Assembly: GCA_037045455.1 (NCBI GenBank)
Contig: JBAOIN010000005.1
Span: forward strand, 124,001-188,000
DNA from: JADKAV01 sp037045455
GTDB lineage: Bacteria; Actinomycetota; Actinomycetes; S36-B12; UBA10799
Direction of reading: 5' to 3'
Length of the DNA stretch: 64,000 nt
The stretch's first letter is position 1. Each line of letters opens with the position of its first letter. The translations under genes and the position numbers were made by a program. Below are positions 17,205-26,310 of the stretch, one piece after another. The notes beneath the pieces were generated by a model that was given only the letters and a program-made list of their open reading frames with translations, was not told the DNA's origin and ran no database searches.

Positions 17205-18161
17205 CTACAGCTCGAACCACGCCAGTGTCGTCGTCTCCAGGCTGCCCATCGCCACCCGGCCGTTCTGCGCCCGCACGCCCGTGCACATGAAGAACTGGTC
17301 GTGCTCGCCGCAGAACTCGTGCACCAACTGCCCACCGGTGTCGTAAGCGCGCACCCAGACCAAGTGGTCGGGCTTGGGATGCAGCACCTCCGGCAGGGCC
17401 CAGATGATCTTGCGCAGGAAGGGGCGCCCGGCGGTCTTGTCCAATGCGGCCTTGCGACCACTGGCCATCGTGACCCAGACCAGTCCGTCGTCGCCGGTCG
17501 CGATGTTGTCCGGGAAGGCGGGCAAGTTGGTGATCCACGGCTCATGACGGCCGCTGTTCAGCCAGACCCGGTCGACGCTGTAGAGGCCAGTTTGGGCAAC
17601 GGCCACGAACTCGGGCGTCAGGGCCACACCGTTGGCGAACTGCAGACCGCCGGCCAGCACCTGGACGCTGCCGTCCGGGCTGCGCTTGAGCAACCGGCCG
17701 GTACCGGAGTGCTCGATGATGTCGGCCGTCCAGTGCTCGAGGTCGAAGCGCTGACTGGAGTCGGTGAAGTAAATGGTGCCGTCCGGTGCCACCGCGGCGT
17801 TGTTGCAGACCCGCAGGTCGTGCTCACCCTTGGCGATCAGCGTGGTCAGCGTGCCGGCCTCGTCGAGCAGCAGCAGCCCCTTCTCGGCGTCGCAGACCAC
17901 GATTCCGTCGGGGTGAATCTCCAGCCCCAGCGGGCGGCCGCCGGTGTCGGCCAGCACCTCGATCTGCCAGCCGTCGAGGCTGACCTTGATGATCCGGCCG
18001 TCGCTCAAGCCGGTCACGATCGCATCGCCGACGAACAGGGCATCCTCCGGGCCCTCACCCGGGACGGGCAGGATGTGCAACTGCGGCAACGTGCCGGTGG
18101 GCGGCGGGGTCGGCGCCCCGGGCGGAGTCCATACGGAAGGGCTGATCGATGGTTTGCTCAT
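17205..18161 (-). CDS. SMP-30/gluconolactonase or strictosidine-synthase-like beta-propeller
   Basis: A 318-residue protein without a signal peptide. Repeated propeller blades are visible: GPEDALFVGDAIVTGLSDGRI, GRPLGLEIHPDGIVVCDAEKG, NNAAVAPDGTIYFTDSS, GLQFANGVALTPE and FPDNIATGDDGLVWVTM. FANGVAL and the NNAAV.PDG metal-site blade are typical of the strictosidine-synthase-like branch of six-bladed propellers, which hydrolyse lactones or phosphotriesters with a bound divalent metal. It is 9 bp downstream of holB and may ride on that transcript. The substrate is unknown. Confidence 0.8.
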   Translation of the reverse strand: MSKPSISPSVWTPPGAPTPPPTGTLPQLHILPVPGEGPEDALFVGDAIVTGLSDGRIIKVSLDGWQIEVLADTGGRPLGLEIHPDGIVVCDAEKGLLLLDEAGTLTTLIAKGEHDLRVCNNAAVAPDGTIYFTDSSQRFDLEHWTADIIEHSGTGRLLKRSPDGSVQVLAGGLQFANGVALTPEFVAVAQTGLYSVDRVWLNSGRHEPWITNLPAFPDNIATGDDGLVWVTMASGRKAALDKTAGRPFLRKIIWALPEVLHPKPDHLVWVRAYDTGGQLVHEFCGEHDQFFMCTGVRAQNGRVAMGSLETTTLAWFEL

Positions 18162-18170
18162 GGCGCCTTC

Positions 18171-19338
18171 CTACCTGATCGCGAGCCGCGGCGCCCGCAC
18201 CTTGACGACCATGGCCTCCATCGCCAACTGCGGCGCCACGTTCATGCTCAGGGCCTGCCGGGCGTCGCGGATCGCGGCGATCCGCAACAGGGTGTCGGAC
18301 ACCTCGGAGTCGTCGGCCATCTGGGCCAGCGCCGAACGCATCTCCTCGTTGACCAGTTCCACAGGTGCCTCCTGCTGCAGCGCCAGCACGTCCCGGAACC
18401 AGGCCAGCAGATCCACGAGCACCCGGTCCAGTTCGTCGCGGACCGAGCGATTGCGCCGCGCCGACTGCCGGTCCTCGAGGTCCTTCAGCGCCGCCTTGGT
18501 GACTCGCTTGATGCCCTTGCCCTCAGCCCCCGCACCGAGCGCCAGCATCATCTCCTCGCGCTCGGCGTCCTCTCGCTGCGCCAGCAGCGCCTCGGCGTCG
18601 GCCTTGGCGGCCTCGACGATGTTGCCCGCCGCCGCCATGCAACTGGCCAGGTCGGACAGGTCGCGCATCATCACCAGCACGTCGTGGCGACGGTTGCGCA
18701 CGCTCTCGATGGTGGCCAGCGCCTTGGCCCGGCCGATGTGGCCCATCGACGCCCGCGCGGCGAAGGCGGCGGTTCCCGCATCGACTCCCTGCCGCTCGCA
18801 GGAAGGCGGCGACCGCAGCGGTCGACGGCGTGCGCAGCCCGATCACCTGACAGCGGGAACGCACAGTGGGCAGCAGATCCTCGACGCTCGGCGCGCACAA
18901 CAGCCACACGGTCCGGCTGGCCGGTTCCTCGATGCTCTTCAGCAGGACGTTGTTGGCGCTCTCGGTGAGCCGGTCGGCGTCCTCCATCACGATCACGTGC
19001 CACCGGGCACGGGCCGGCGCCAGGTCGGCACGCCCGACGAGGGCCCGGGCTTCCTCGGTCTTGTAGGACAGACCCTCGGGACGCACCACCTCCACGTCCG
19101 GGTGGTTGCCGACCCGGACGGCGCGGCAGTCCTCGCACAGCCCGCAGCCACCGTTCGGGCACACCAGCGCCGCCCCGAACGCGATGGCGGCATTCGACCG
19201 TCCCGAGCCCGGCGGCCCGATGAACAGCCAGGCGTGGGTCATGGCCGGACCGGCGGGTTCCACCGACGCATCGGCCGCAGCCGCCTGCAGCACCTCGATG
19301 ACGTGGTCCTGCCCGACCAGCGAGTCGAAGACGCTCAT
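18171..19338 (-). CDS. holB: DNA polymerase III delta' subunit, one frameshift
   Basis: The clamp-loader subunit. The start MSVFDSLVGQDHVIEVLQ is at ATG 19338, overlapping the tmk stop by 4 bp. The AAA+ domain has a P-loop GPPGSGRSNAA with Arg in place of the usual Lys, the four-Cys zinc module CPNGGCGLCEDC, the Walker-B-like region VIVMEDADRLT, sensor-1/SRC text LLPTVRSRCQ, then helical domains. The frame slips at a CCC run (18787-18789); removing one base joins FLRAAGVDAGTAAFAAR to the downstream part that ends at 18171. The total is about 389 residues, normal for the actinobacterial protein. It is downstream of tmk in an operon. Confidence 0.9.
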
Positions 19339-19940
19339 CGCCACTGGTCCGGCAGTGCGGCCCACACCAGATCGGCCACCTGCTCGATCGGGCCGGATGC
19401 ATCGATCACTGTGTAGCGGTCCGGCCGGCGGGCAGCCAGTTCCATCAGGCCGCGGCGTACGCGGGCCTGGAACAGTTGGCCCTCGTTCTCCATCCGGTCG
19501 TTCTCGCCCTCCCGCATCACCGACGTACCGATCGGCAGGTCGAGCATGATCGTGACGTCGGGCACCAGGCCGTCCGTGGCCCACATGTTGAATGCCTCGA
19601 CCTGCTCTACGCCCAAGCCCCGGGCAACGCCCTGGTAGGCCAACGAGGAGTCGATGAAACGGTCGGTCAACACGATGGCGCCGCGCTCCAGTGCCGGCCG
19701 GATCGTGCGCTCCACGTGGTCGGCCCGGGCGGCGGCGAACAGCAGTGCTTCACAACGCGCGGTCATGTCCACGTCGTCGGCCAACAGCAGTACGCGGATC
19801 GCCTCGGCGACCGGGGTTCCGCCGGGCTCACGGGTCACCACGACCTCGTGTTTCTCGCCGAGCCGCTGCGCCAGCATCTGCAACTGGGTGGTCTTGCCGG
19901 ACCTGTCCACGCCCTCGAACGCGATGAACAAACCACTCAC
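19335..19940 (-). CDS. tmk: Thymidylate kinase
   Basis: A 201-residue protein converting dTMP to dTDP. It shows the P-loop FEGVDRSGKTTQ at residues 7-18, the substrate motif TREPGGTPVAE, the DRF motif in VLTDRFIDSSLAYQG, and the LID region around REGENDRMENEG. The length is normal. Its stop overlaps the holB start by 4 bp (ATGA), so the two are translationally coupled, a very common bacterial pairing. The gene lies 12 bp downstream of the exported-protein gene on the same strand. Confidence 0.95.
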   Translation of the reverse strand: MSGLFIAFEGVDRSGKTTQLQMLAQRLGEKHEVVVTREPGGTPVAEAIRVLLLADDVDMTARCEALLFAAARADHVERTIRPALERGAIVLTDRFIDSSLAYQGVARGLGVEQVEAFNMWATDGLVPDVTIMLDLPIGTSVMREGENDRMENEGQLFQARVRRGLMELAARRPDRYTVIDASGPIEQVADLVWAALPDQWR

Positions 19941-19952
19941 GAGTTCAGCCTC

Positions 19953-20822
19953 TCACGATCCCCCGAACGGCGGTGTCTGCGTCCTGGCCGAGTTCGGGGA
20001 ACGCACAAGCCCGCTGGTGTCCACCGCCTCAAACGCCGAACTCGGAATGCTCTTGAGCTCGGCGATCAACCGGTCCGGCCATCGGGAACTGGTGGCCCCC
20101 TGGAAGTACCACCCGGTGCCGTTGTCGGCCAGGACCAGGCCGTAGCGCTGCATGGCCGTGATCACCACTCTGGTCCTTGCTGAGTAGCCGCTGACGTCGA
20201 AGCCGGCCCGCAGGCGGAAGCGCGCGCCCATCGGCGGTGCCGCCGGATCGTCACCGGCCTGATGACGCGCCGGCCAGATGAAGCGGGGCGCGGTACTGGG
20301 CGCGGTGAACCGGATCGCGTGCCGGACCTCGCCCTTGCGCACCTCGGACCAGCGCAACAGACCTGGCAGGATCGGCAAGCCCGCGGCGTCGGCAGAAGTC
20401 CAGGTGCGGGGGCGCAGCCGGTTCGAGCGCAGATTCCAGGTGGCGCCGGATCCTGCCGTCCAGCCACCGGCGGTGCGTTTGGTGTTCCACGTCTCGAACA
20501 GCCGGCAGGACGGCTTGTGCAGCACGATGGCGTGCCGGTCGCTGGCCGGTTCGATGCGGGTACGCCCGTTCAGTGGGTACCGCACGTGGTCGCTCTCGGC
20601 GGCGTACTGGAAGCGGACCTTGGCGCGCGGTTTGGCGCTGGTCACCGTGATCGGGATGCCGTAGGGGCCGCCGAAGTCCGGATGCAAGTCGGTCTGTCCG
20701 ATCGAGCCCACCCAGGCGGCCGAGTCGCTGTGCACCGGCAGCCCGTCGATGGGCGTGTTCCAGTAGTTGTCGGCCGGGAACACTGGGCATCCGGCGAGCA
20801 TGACTGCCGCGAGAGGGAGCAC
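19953..20822 (-). CDS. Exported lipoprotein-like protein, unknown conserved family
   Basis: A 289-residue protein. The start is GTG 20822 because an in-frame TGA lies two codons upstream. The N-terminus LPLAAVMLAGC is a short lipobox-type signal without the usual positive charges, so the real start may be masked by an indel. The mature part has the pattern FPADNYWNTPIDGLPVHS, PYGIPITVTS, SDRHAIVL, RTWTSADAAGLPILPGLLR, FIWPARHQAG and PPMGARFRLRAGFDVSGYS. I recognise this as a family of exported proteins common in actinobacteria, with no assigned function. It precedes tmk on the same strand. Confidence 0.75.
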   Translation of the reverse strand: MLPLAAVMLAGCPVFPADNYWNTPIDGLPVHSDSAAWVGSIGQTDLHPDFGGPYGIPITVTSAKPRAKVRFQYAAESDHVRYPLNGRTRIEPASDRHAIVLHKPSCRLFETWNTKRTAGGWTAGSGATWNLRSNRLRPRTWTSADAAGLPILPGLLRWSEVRKGEVRHAIRFTAPSTAPRFIWPARHQAGDDPAAPPMGARFRLRAGFDVSGYSARTRVVITAMQRYGLVLADNGTGWYFQGATSSRWPDRLIAELKSIPSSAFEAVDTSGLVRSPNSARTQTPPFGGS

Positions 20823-20849
20823 AACTCATGCTAGGTCTGCTCGAAACCC

Positions 20850-20938
20850 AATCCGTGAGCATTCCGGGCATCGGTGAGCGTTCCGGACGCTCAAACCCCG
20901 CCCGTCGTGCTAACGAGTGCCCGGAATGCTCACGGATT
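20850..20938. repeat. Dispersed palindromic repeat, copy A (21-bp perfect arms)
   Basis: The arms 20850-20870 and 20918-20938 are perfect inverted repeats (arm reads AATCCGTGAGCATTCCGGGCA) around a 47-base centre. Its reverse complement matches 55214-55301 at about 76 of 88 positions. It lies 4 bases beyond the topA stop codon, so it can fold as a terminator for topA. Confidence 0.85.
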
Positions 20939-20942
20939 CGCT

Positions 20943-23547
20943 CTACTTGCGGCTCGCCGTCCGCTTGCGCGGCCGCTTCGGAGCCGGGCCCTTCGCGCGC
21001 TTCTCGGCGATCAGGTCGCTGGCCCGCTCCAGCGTCAGCGACAGCGGGTCGTCCGCCACGCGCAGGCTGGCGTTGGTCTCGCCGTCGGTCACGTAGGGAC
21101 CGAAGCGGCCGTCCTTGAGCTCGATCTTCTTGCCCGTGATCGGGTCGGTGCCGATCTCCTTGCCCGGCGCCGCCTCCTGCCGGCCGCGACGCTTGGGCTG
21201 CGCGAACAGCGCGAGCGCCTCCTCGACAGTGCAGGTGAAGATCGCGGCCTCATCGGGCAGCGAGCGGGAGTCCTTGCCGTGGGTGAGGTAAGGCCCATAG
21301 CGGCCGTTCTGGGCCATGATCGGCTCGCCGTCCTCGGGATGCTTCCCCACCTCGCGCGGCAGCGACAGCAGTTTGAGGGCGTCCTCCAGCGTTACCTCGG
21401 TCGGCTCCATGTCCTTGAGCAGACTGGCCGTGCGCGGCTTGACCGTCTTGCGCGGCTTCTTCGCGCCTTCCTCGGGCTCCGGCAGGATCTCGGTCACATA
21501 CGGGCCGAACCGCCCGTTCTTCGTGACGATCTCGTGCCCGGTTGCCGGGTCCACGCCCAGCGAGCGCTCTTCCTTCGGCGCGTTGAGCAGTTCGATCGCC
21601 TTGTCCAAGGTCAGCTCGTCCGGGGGCAGATCCGCGGGGACGTTGGCGCGCTTTTCGCCCTGCTCCAGGTATGGGCCGAACTTGCCCACGCGCAGCACGA
21701 TGTCGTCCTGCACCGGGAACGAGGAGTTCTCGCGCGGGTCGATCTCCGGCAGTCGCTCGATCATCGGGTGCAAACCGGTGAACTCACCCGGATCGCCGTA
21801 ATAGAAGCGTCCGAGAACGGCCGTGCGGGAGGCATCGCCGGCCGCCACCACGTCCAGGATCTCCTCCATGCGGGCCGTGAAGTCGTAGTCGACCAGTCCG
21901 GTGAAGTGGTCCTCCAGCAGCCGCACCACCGCGAACGCGAGCCACGCGGGCACCAGCGCTGTGCCGCGCTTGAAGACATAGCCACGGTCCAGCAGCGTGC
22001 CGATGATGTTGGACCACGTGGACGGCCGGCCGATACCGCGTTCCTCAAGTGCTTTGAGCAGCGTGGCTTCGGTGTAGCGGGCGCGCGGCTTCGTCGCGTG
22101 GTCCTCGGCGTTGAGCGCGCTGATTGTGACTTCGTCGCCTTCGCTGAGGCGGGGCAGGCGGGCCTGCTGCCCGGATTCGTCCTCGTCGCGGCTCTCCTCA
22201 TAGGCGGCCAGGAAGCCGGGGAACGTGACCACGGTTCCGCTCGCGGTGAACGGTCGTCGCCACCCCGTCGGAGGTGGTCGCTGCCTAGCCGCAGCGTGGT
22301 CGTCGCGATCTTGGCGTCGGCCATCTGCGAGGCGACCGTGCGCTTCCAGATCAGGTCGTAGAGTGCGAGCTCGTCGGCGGCTCAACTGGCCGGCCACCTG
22401 CCCGGGGGTGCGGAAGGAGTCACCAGCGGGCCGAATCGCCTCGTGCGCCTCCTGGGCGTTCTTGACCTTGCGGTTGTAGGTCCGCGGCTGCGGGGCGACG
22501 TGATCCTCGCCGTACAGCGCCTTGGCCTGCGCGCGGGCCGCGCGGATCGCCGGTCTCCGACAGCGTCGTGGAGTCGGTACGCATGTAGGTGATGTAGCCG
22601 CGCTCGTAGAGCCCCTGCGCGCACGCGCATCGTGCGCTGCCCGCCCCAGCGGAGCTTGCGCGACGCCTCCTGCTGCAGGGTCGAGGTCATGAACGGCGGC
22701 GACGGCCGGCGCGTGCCGGGCTTCTCCTCGACACTGTCCACCCGCATCGTCGCGCCGAGCCCAGCCACGATCGCCTCGGCGGCGGCCAGATCCAGGTGCC
22801 GGACGTCCTTCTTGGTGAGATTGCCGCGGTCGTCGAACGGAGTCCCCGCGCGCGATCCGCTGCCCGTCGACGTGGGTCAACGTCGCGGTGAAACTGCCCG
22901 GGTCCAGCAAGGCCTCGATGTCGGCAGTAGGAGGCAGAAACGAAGGCCATCCGCTCCCGCTCGCGGTCCACGACCAGCCGCAACGCCACGGACTGCACGC
23001 GCCCCGCGGACAGCCGCGGCATGACCTTCTTCCACAGCACCGGGGAGACCTCGTAGCCGTACAGCCGGTCCAGAATTCGCCGCGTTTCCTGCGCATCGAC
23101 GAGATCCTTGTCCAGCTCCCGCGTTTCGTGCAGCGCCCGCTGGATCGCTTCCCGGGTGATCTCGTGGAACACCATCCGACGCACCGGGACCTTGGGTTTG
23201 AGCACCTCCATCAGGTGCCAGGCGATCGCCTCACCCTCCCGGTCCTCATCGGTGGCGAGCAGCAATTCGTCGGCGTCGCGCAGCTTGTCCTTGAGTTCCT
23301 TGACCCGGGACTTCTTGTCCGCGTTCACCACATACATCGGCGCGAAGTCGTGCTCGATGTCGACGCCGAGCCGGGACCACGCCTCCCCTTTGTACTTGGC
23401 CGGAATGTCGGCGGCCCGGTCGGGGAGGTCGCGGATGTGCCCCACACTGGCCGTCACGTCGAACCCGTCGCCGAGATAACCCTGGATCGTCTTGGCCTTG
23501 GCGGGCGACTCGACGATCACGAGGCGGCGGGGCGTGTTCGTGGGCAT
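20943..23547 (-). CDS. topA: DNA topoisomerase I, several frameshifts
   Basis: Type IA topoisomerase that relaxes negative supercoils. The start MPTNTPRRLVIVESPAKAKTI is at ATG 23547. The TOPRIM domain shows VIVESPAKAKTIQGYLG and the acidic LLATDEDREGEAIAWHL. The catalytic tyrosine lies in YITYMRTDS, which is present near 22580 but in a different frame from the flanks. The domain end reads ERGIGRPSTWSNIIGTLLDRGYV. The C-terminus has the repeated GRFGPYV modules typical of actinobacterial TopA and a Lys/Arg-rich tail. Between about 22250 and 22930 at least five single-base indels shift the frame, while all motifs survive. Repaired length is about 868 residues. A dispersed palindromic repeat follows the stop. 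Confidence 0.93.
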
Positions 23548-23867
23548 TGTGTCCTTCCGTGGGGGGTTTGTCCCCATGATGCGGGTACGAATGGGCACCC
23601 TACGACGGCGGGGGTGAGTTGCGCCAGCCGGGAGGACCGGCGGTCGCAAGCAGTGGCTCCGCCTTCGCTGGTGACTGACCCAGACGTGCAGGCCGGTGTC
23701 ACCCGTGCAGGTTCGTACAAGACGTGAAGCCATTGGATGGCCTAAGGCTGCACATCTTGCACGAGCTTGCACGTTTGGCCTGCCAGTGCACGGATGCCGG
23801 AAACAGCGTTCACAACGTTGGTCTCGCCCAGGCTCGGGTGGCAAGCCGGGCAGGCGATACTACGGAC

Positions 23868-26225
23868 GTGACTGTGAGCAAAGCCATTCAACAAATACTC
23901 GACACCGCTGGTCCGATGGAGGGTTACGACCTCGAAGGGGCGCTGCAGGACCGATACCCGGGCTGGTCGCACCGGGAGTTCCGCCCCGGTTCTGCCGGGG
24001 ATGTCGTAGCCATACACGACGAACTCTTCGTCCGCGAATCCTGGATGTACGACCGAGTGTTTACCCACCGCCTGACGGAGGCTGAAGTTGACAGCGATCT
24101 GCTGGAGGTGCTGGCGGACCTTGGCGTGGTTCTCAACCTCACCGACCCGGCGGTCGACGATTGGGAACTTACCGACGGCACACCTGTGACCTCCATCGGC
24201 CCGTGGAGTCCGGAGTCTGAGATCGAGATCCCCGCAGCGCTGGAAGACGTCGAGATCCTGTTCGCCTTCCCACCACACTGGCTCACAGACAACGAATTCC
24301 GGCAGGGAGACCTCATCGGATTCCGGTTCGGGCCGCAGGGCTGGTCGTGGGAGAAGGTCAGTGATCCCGGGAACGGCATGGAAGTACAGGAGAGGTTATG
24401 GGCGGCGGCGGAAACAGCTCCCGTTCTGGTACAGCACGAGGTTTGGTCGCTCGTCTTCTCCGGTGAGGCATTCCGCAGCCCAGTGCTCCCTCTCGGCGAG
24501 ATCGCCAGGGCGGCGGGGTTAAAGGGCGTCAGACTAGGCGACCTGCGCAGGCCTGGTGTGGACTACTCGCCCCACATCAACCAGCAGATGGCCCAGCAGT
24601 TGCAGCGTCTTCACGGGACCGACCTGCAGGACGGTGTGACGCTGGCGCAGTTCGAGTCCGCCGCAGCCCGGGGCATCGATGATCGCCTCGACCGGGCGGA
24701 GATTCTGGCGGCGATCGGCCGCAACACCGATGCCGCCTGTGAACTACTGGAACTGCCAGCCACATTGCGGCCCGCGAAGGCGCTCGAGGCGCTGGACTGG
24801 CTGGGCGAACCACCGCGTGCTGCCGGTTCCGCTGTCGCTTACCTGCGCGGGTTTGCCTTGCGCGAACTGGGCGACTATCTGGCGGCAGAGTCCGCCGTCG
24901 AAGAGGCAGTTCGCCTCGACAGCAGCAACCAACCGGCGCTTGCCCTGATGGCAGAGTTCGCCGGGCTGCGTGGGGACGCGCACCGCGCGCTGGATCTGCA
25001 TGAGAGGTCCGGCGCCCCGCAGGAAGACATGGTCGATGTATGGCGACGCTATGTCGACGCTTCCCCAGTTGTAGGTCGCAACGAACCATGCCCGTGCGGT
25101 TCGGGTAAGAAGTTCAAGAAGTGCCACTTGGGAAAGACCCTGTCGCCGTTGAGCCAGCGCGACTTCTGGCTCAGCCGCAAGCTGTACCACATGGCTTCGG
25201 AACTCGATTCCGAAACCCTGATCGACCTCACTCGAGTGCTGATGGCCAACGGGATACCCGCCGAGGAAGCGGTGGGCGACCCGCTGTCATACGAGTTGCT
25301 GCTCTTCGAGGGCGGCCTGATCGACGCCGTCCTCGCCCTCATCGGGCAGATGTTGCCCGCCGACGAATTCGAACTAGCGCAGCTGTGGCGCGAGGGCCAG
25401 CCGCGCTCCGTATTTGAGGTACAGGCCGTGCGGCCCGGTGCATCAGTCCAGCTTCGGGATCTGCGTACTGGCAAGAACTGGGAGGTGGTGGAGCGCACCG
25501 CCTCCCGAACGCTGCGGAAGGGGCAGTTGATCCTGACTCGCGTGGCGCCGGCCGGAGGCGAGTACCACATGTTCGGTCAGGTTCATCGCGTGTCGCCGCC
25601 GTGGCTGGAAACGGTGATGGAGGCCATGGACAACCCCAATGTCGACCTGGCAGAACGCTGCGACATCTACACCTCGTACCTGCGACCGCCGAGCCTGGTC
25701 GCAGGCAGTGGGGAACAACTGATCGCGTGCAAGGCGACGATCGACCCCCAGGGCGATGTCCGCGTCCTGGACCAGGTCTTCACACCCGCCAACGAGGGAT
25801 GGGTGGACCTGAACGGCCAGACCTTACGAGCGCAGATCCGGCGGCGAGGCGACCGGCTCGAGGTAGAGGCCATGACTACCACCCGCTTCGCCCAGTGCCT
25901 GGCAGCAATCAGAACAGCGCTGCCTGCTGCCGTTGTTCTCGAGCGATCCGAGGAGTCGATCGAAACGCTGGCGCCGGACGACTTCCTACACGAATCGCCG
26001 CCGACGACCTCCGAGGAGCACGCCCTCGTTGCGCAATTCATCCGTTCCTATGAACAGCGGTGGCTCGACGACTCCATCCCGGCCTTGGGTGGGGCAACAC
26101 CCAAGGAGGCAGCGGCTGATCCCACCCGCCGCGAGGATCTGATCCGACTGCTGGACACGTTCCCGCCGGCGCGCAGTGGGACCGAGATGGACCCGGAGCG
26201 GCTGCGACGCCTGCTGGGTTTGTAA
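23868..26225 (+). CDS. Large SEC-C motif protein with TPR-like region, unknown function
   Basis: About 785 residues from GTG 23868. The frame stays open to GTG 23724, which would add 48 residues of non-conserved look. A GATACT hexamer lies 7 bases before GTG 23868, so a leaderless start is possible. The N-terminal about 60 residues (SKAIQQILDTAGPMEGYDLEGAL) look like a small winged-helix fold. Residues about 270-390 have TPR-like helices (ALRELGDYLAAESAVEEAVRL). A perfect SEC-C zinc motif follows, VGRNEPCPCGSGKKFKKCH, at about residues 400-418. The remaining about 370 residues are unknown, with beta-rich text. SEC-C motifs bind zinc and often sit on proteins that touch the ribosome or SecA/SecB. 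It converges on the PLP decarboxylase gene. Confidence 0.75.
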   Translation: MTVSKAIQQILDTAGPMEGYDLEGALQDRYPGWSHREFRPGSAGDVVAIHDELFVRESWMYDRVFTHRLTEAEVDSDLLEVLADLGVVLNLTDPAVDDWELTDGTPVTSIGPWSPESEIEIPAALEDVEILFAFPPHWLTDNEFRQGDLIGFRFGPQGWSWEKVSDPGNGMEVQERLWAAAETAPVLVQHEVWSLVFSGEAFRSPVLPLGEIARAAGLKGVRLGDLRRPGVDYSPHINQQMAQQLQRLHGTDLQDGVTLAQFESAAARGIDDRLDRAEILAAIGRNTDAACELLELPATLRPAKALEALDWLGEPPRAAGSAVAYLRGFALRELGDYLAAESAVEEAVRLDSSNQPALALMAEFAGLRGDAHRALDLHERSGAPQEDMVDVWRRYVDASPVVGRNEPCPCGSGKKFKKCHLGKTLSPLSQRDFWLSRKLYHMASELDSETLIDLTRVLMANGIPAEEAVGDPLSYELLLFEGGLIDAVLALIGQMLPADEFELAQLWREGQPRSVFEVQAVRPGASVQLRDLRTGKNWEVVERTASRTLRKGQLILTRVAPAGGEYHMFGQVHRVSPPWLETVMEAMDNPNVDLAERCDIYTSYLRPPSLVAGSGEQLIACKATIDPQGDVRVLDQVFTPANEGWVDLNGQTLRAQIRRRGDRLEVEAMTTTRFAQCLAAIRTALPAAVVLERSEESIETLAPDDFLHESPPTTSEEHALVAQFIRSYEQRWLDDSIPALGGATPKEAAADPTRREDLIRLLDTFPPARSGTEMDPERLRRLLGL

Positions 26226-26239
26226 TCGTGCTGATCGGC

Positions 26240-26307
26240 GATCCTCGCCACTTGTGACGATTCTCGCCGCCTAGAACTGGCGAGGATTTGGCGAAGTGGC
26301 GAGGATC
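26240..26307. terminator. Bidirectional hairpin between convergent genes
   Basis: The 14-base arms GATCCTCGCCACTT (26240-26253) and its exact reverse complement (26294-26307) enclose further GGCGAGGAT/TTCTCGCC half-repeats. The hairpin fills the gap between the SEC-C gene (ends 26225) and the PLP decarboxylase (stop 26311), where both need a terminator. No T-tract is present. Confidence 0.6.
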
Positions 26308-26310
26308 TGG

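Noticed and set aside
20874..22361. 495-codon plus-strand ORF opposite topA
   Set aside because: It is an antisense shadow of topA. It starts inside the dispersed repeat and shows no domain, while the other strand carries all topoisomerase motifs.
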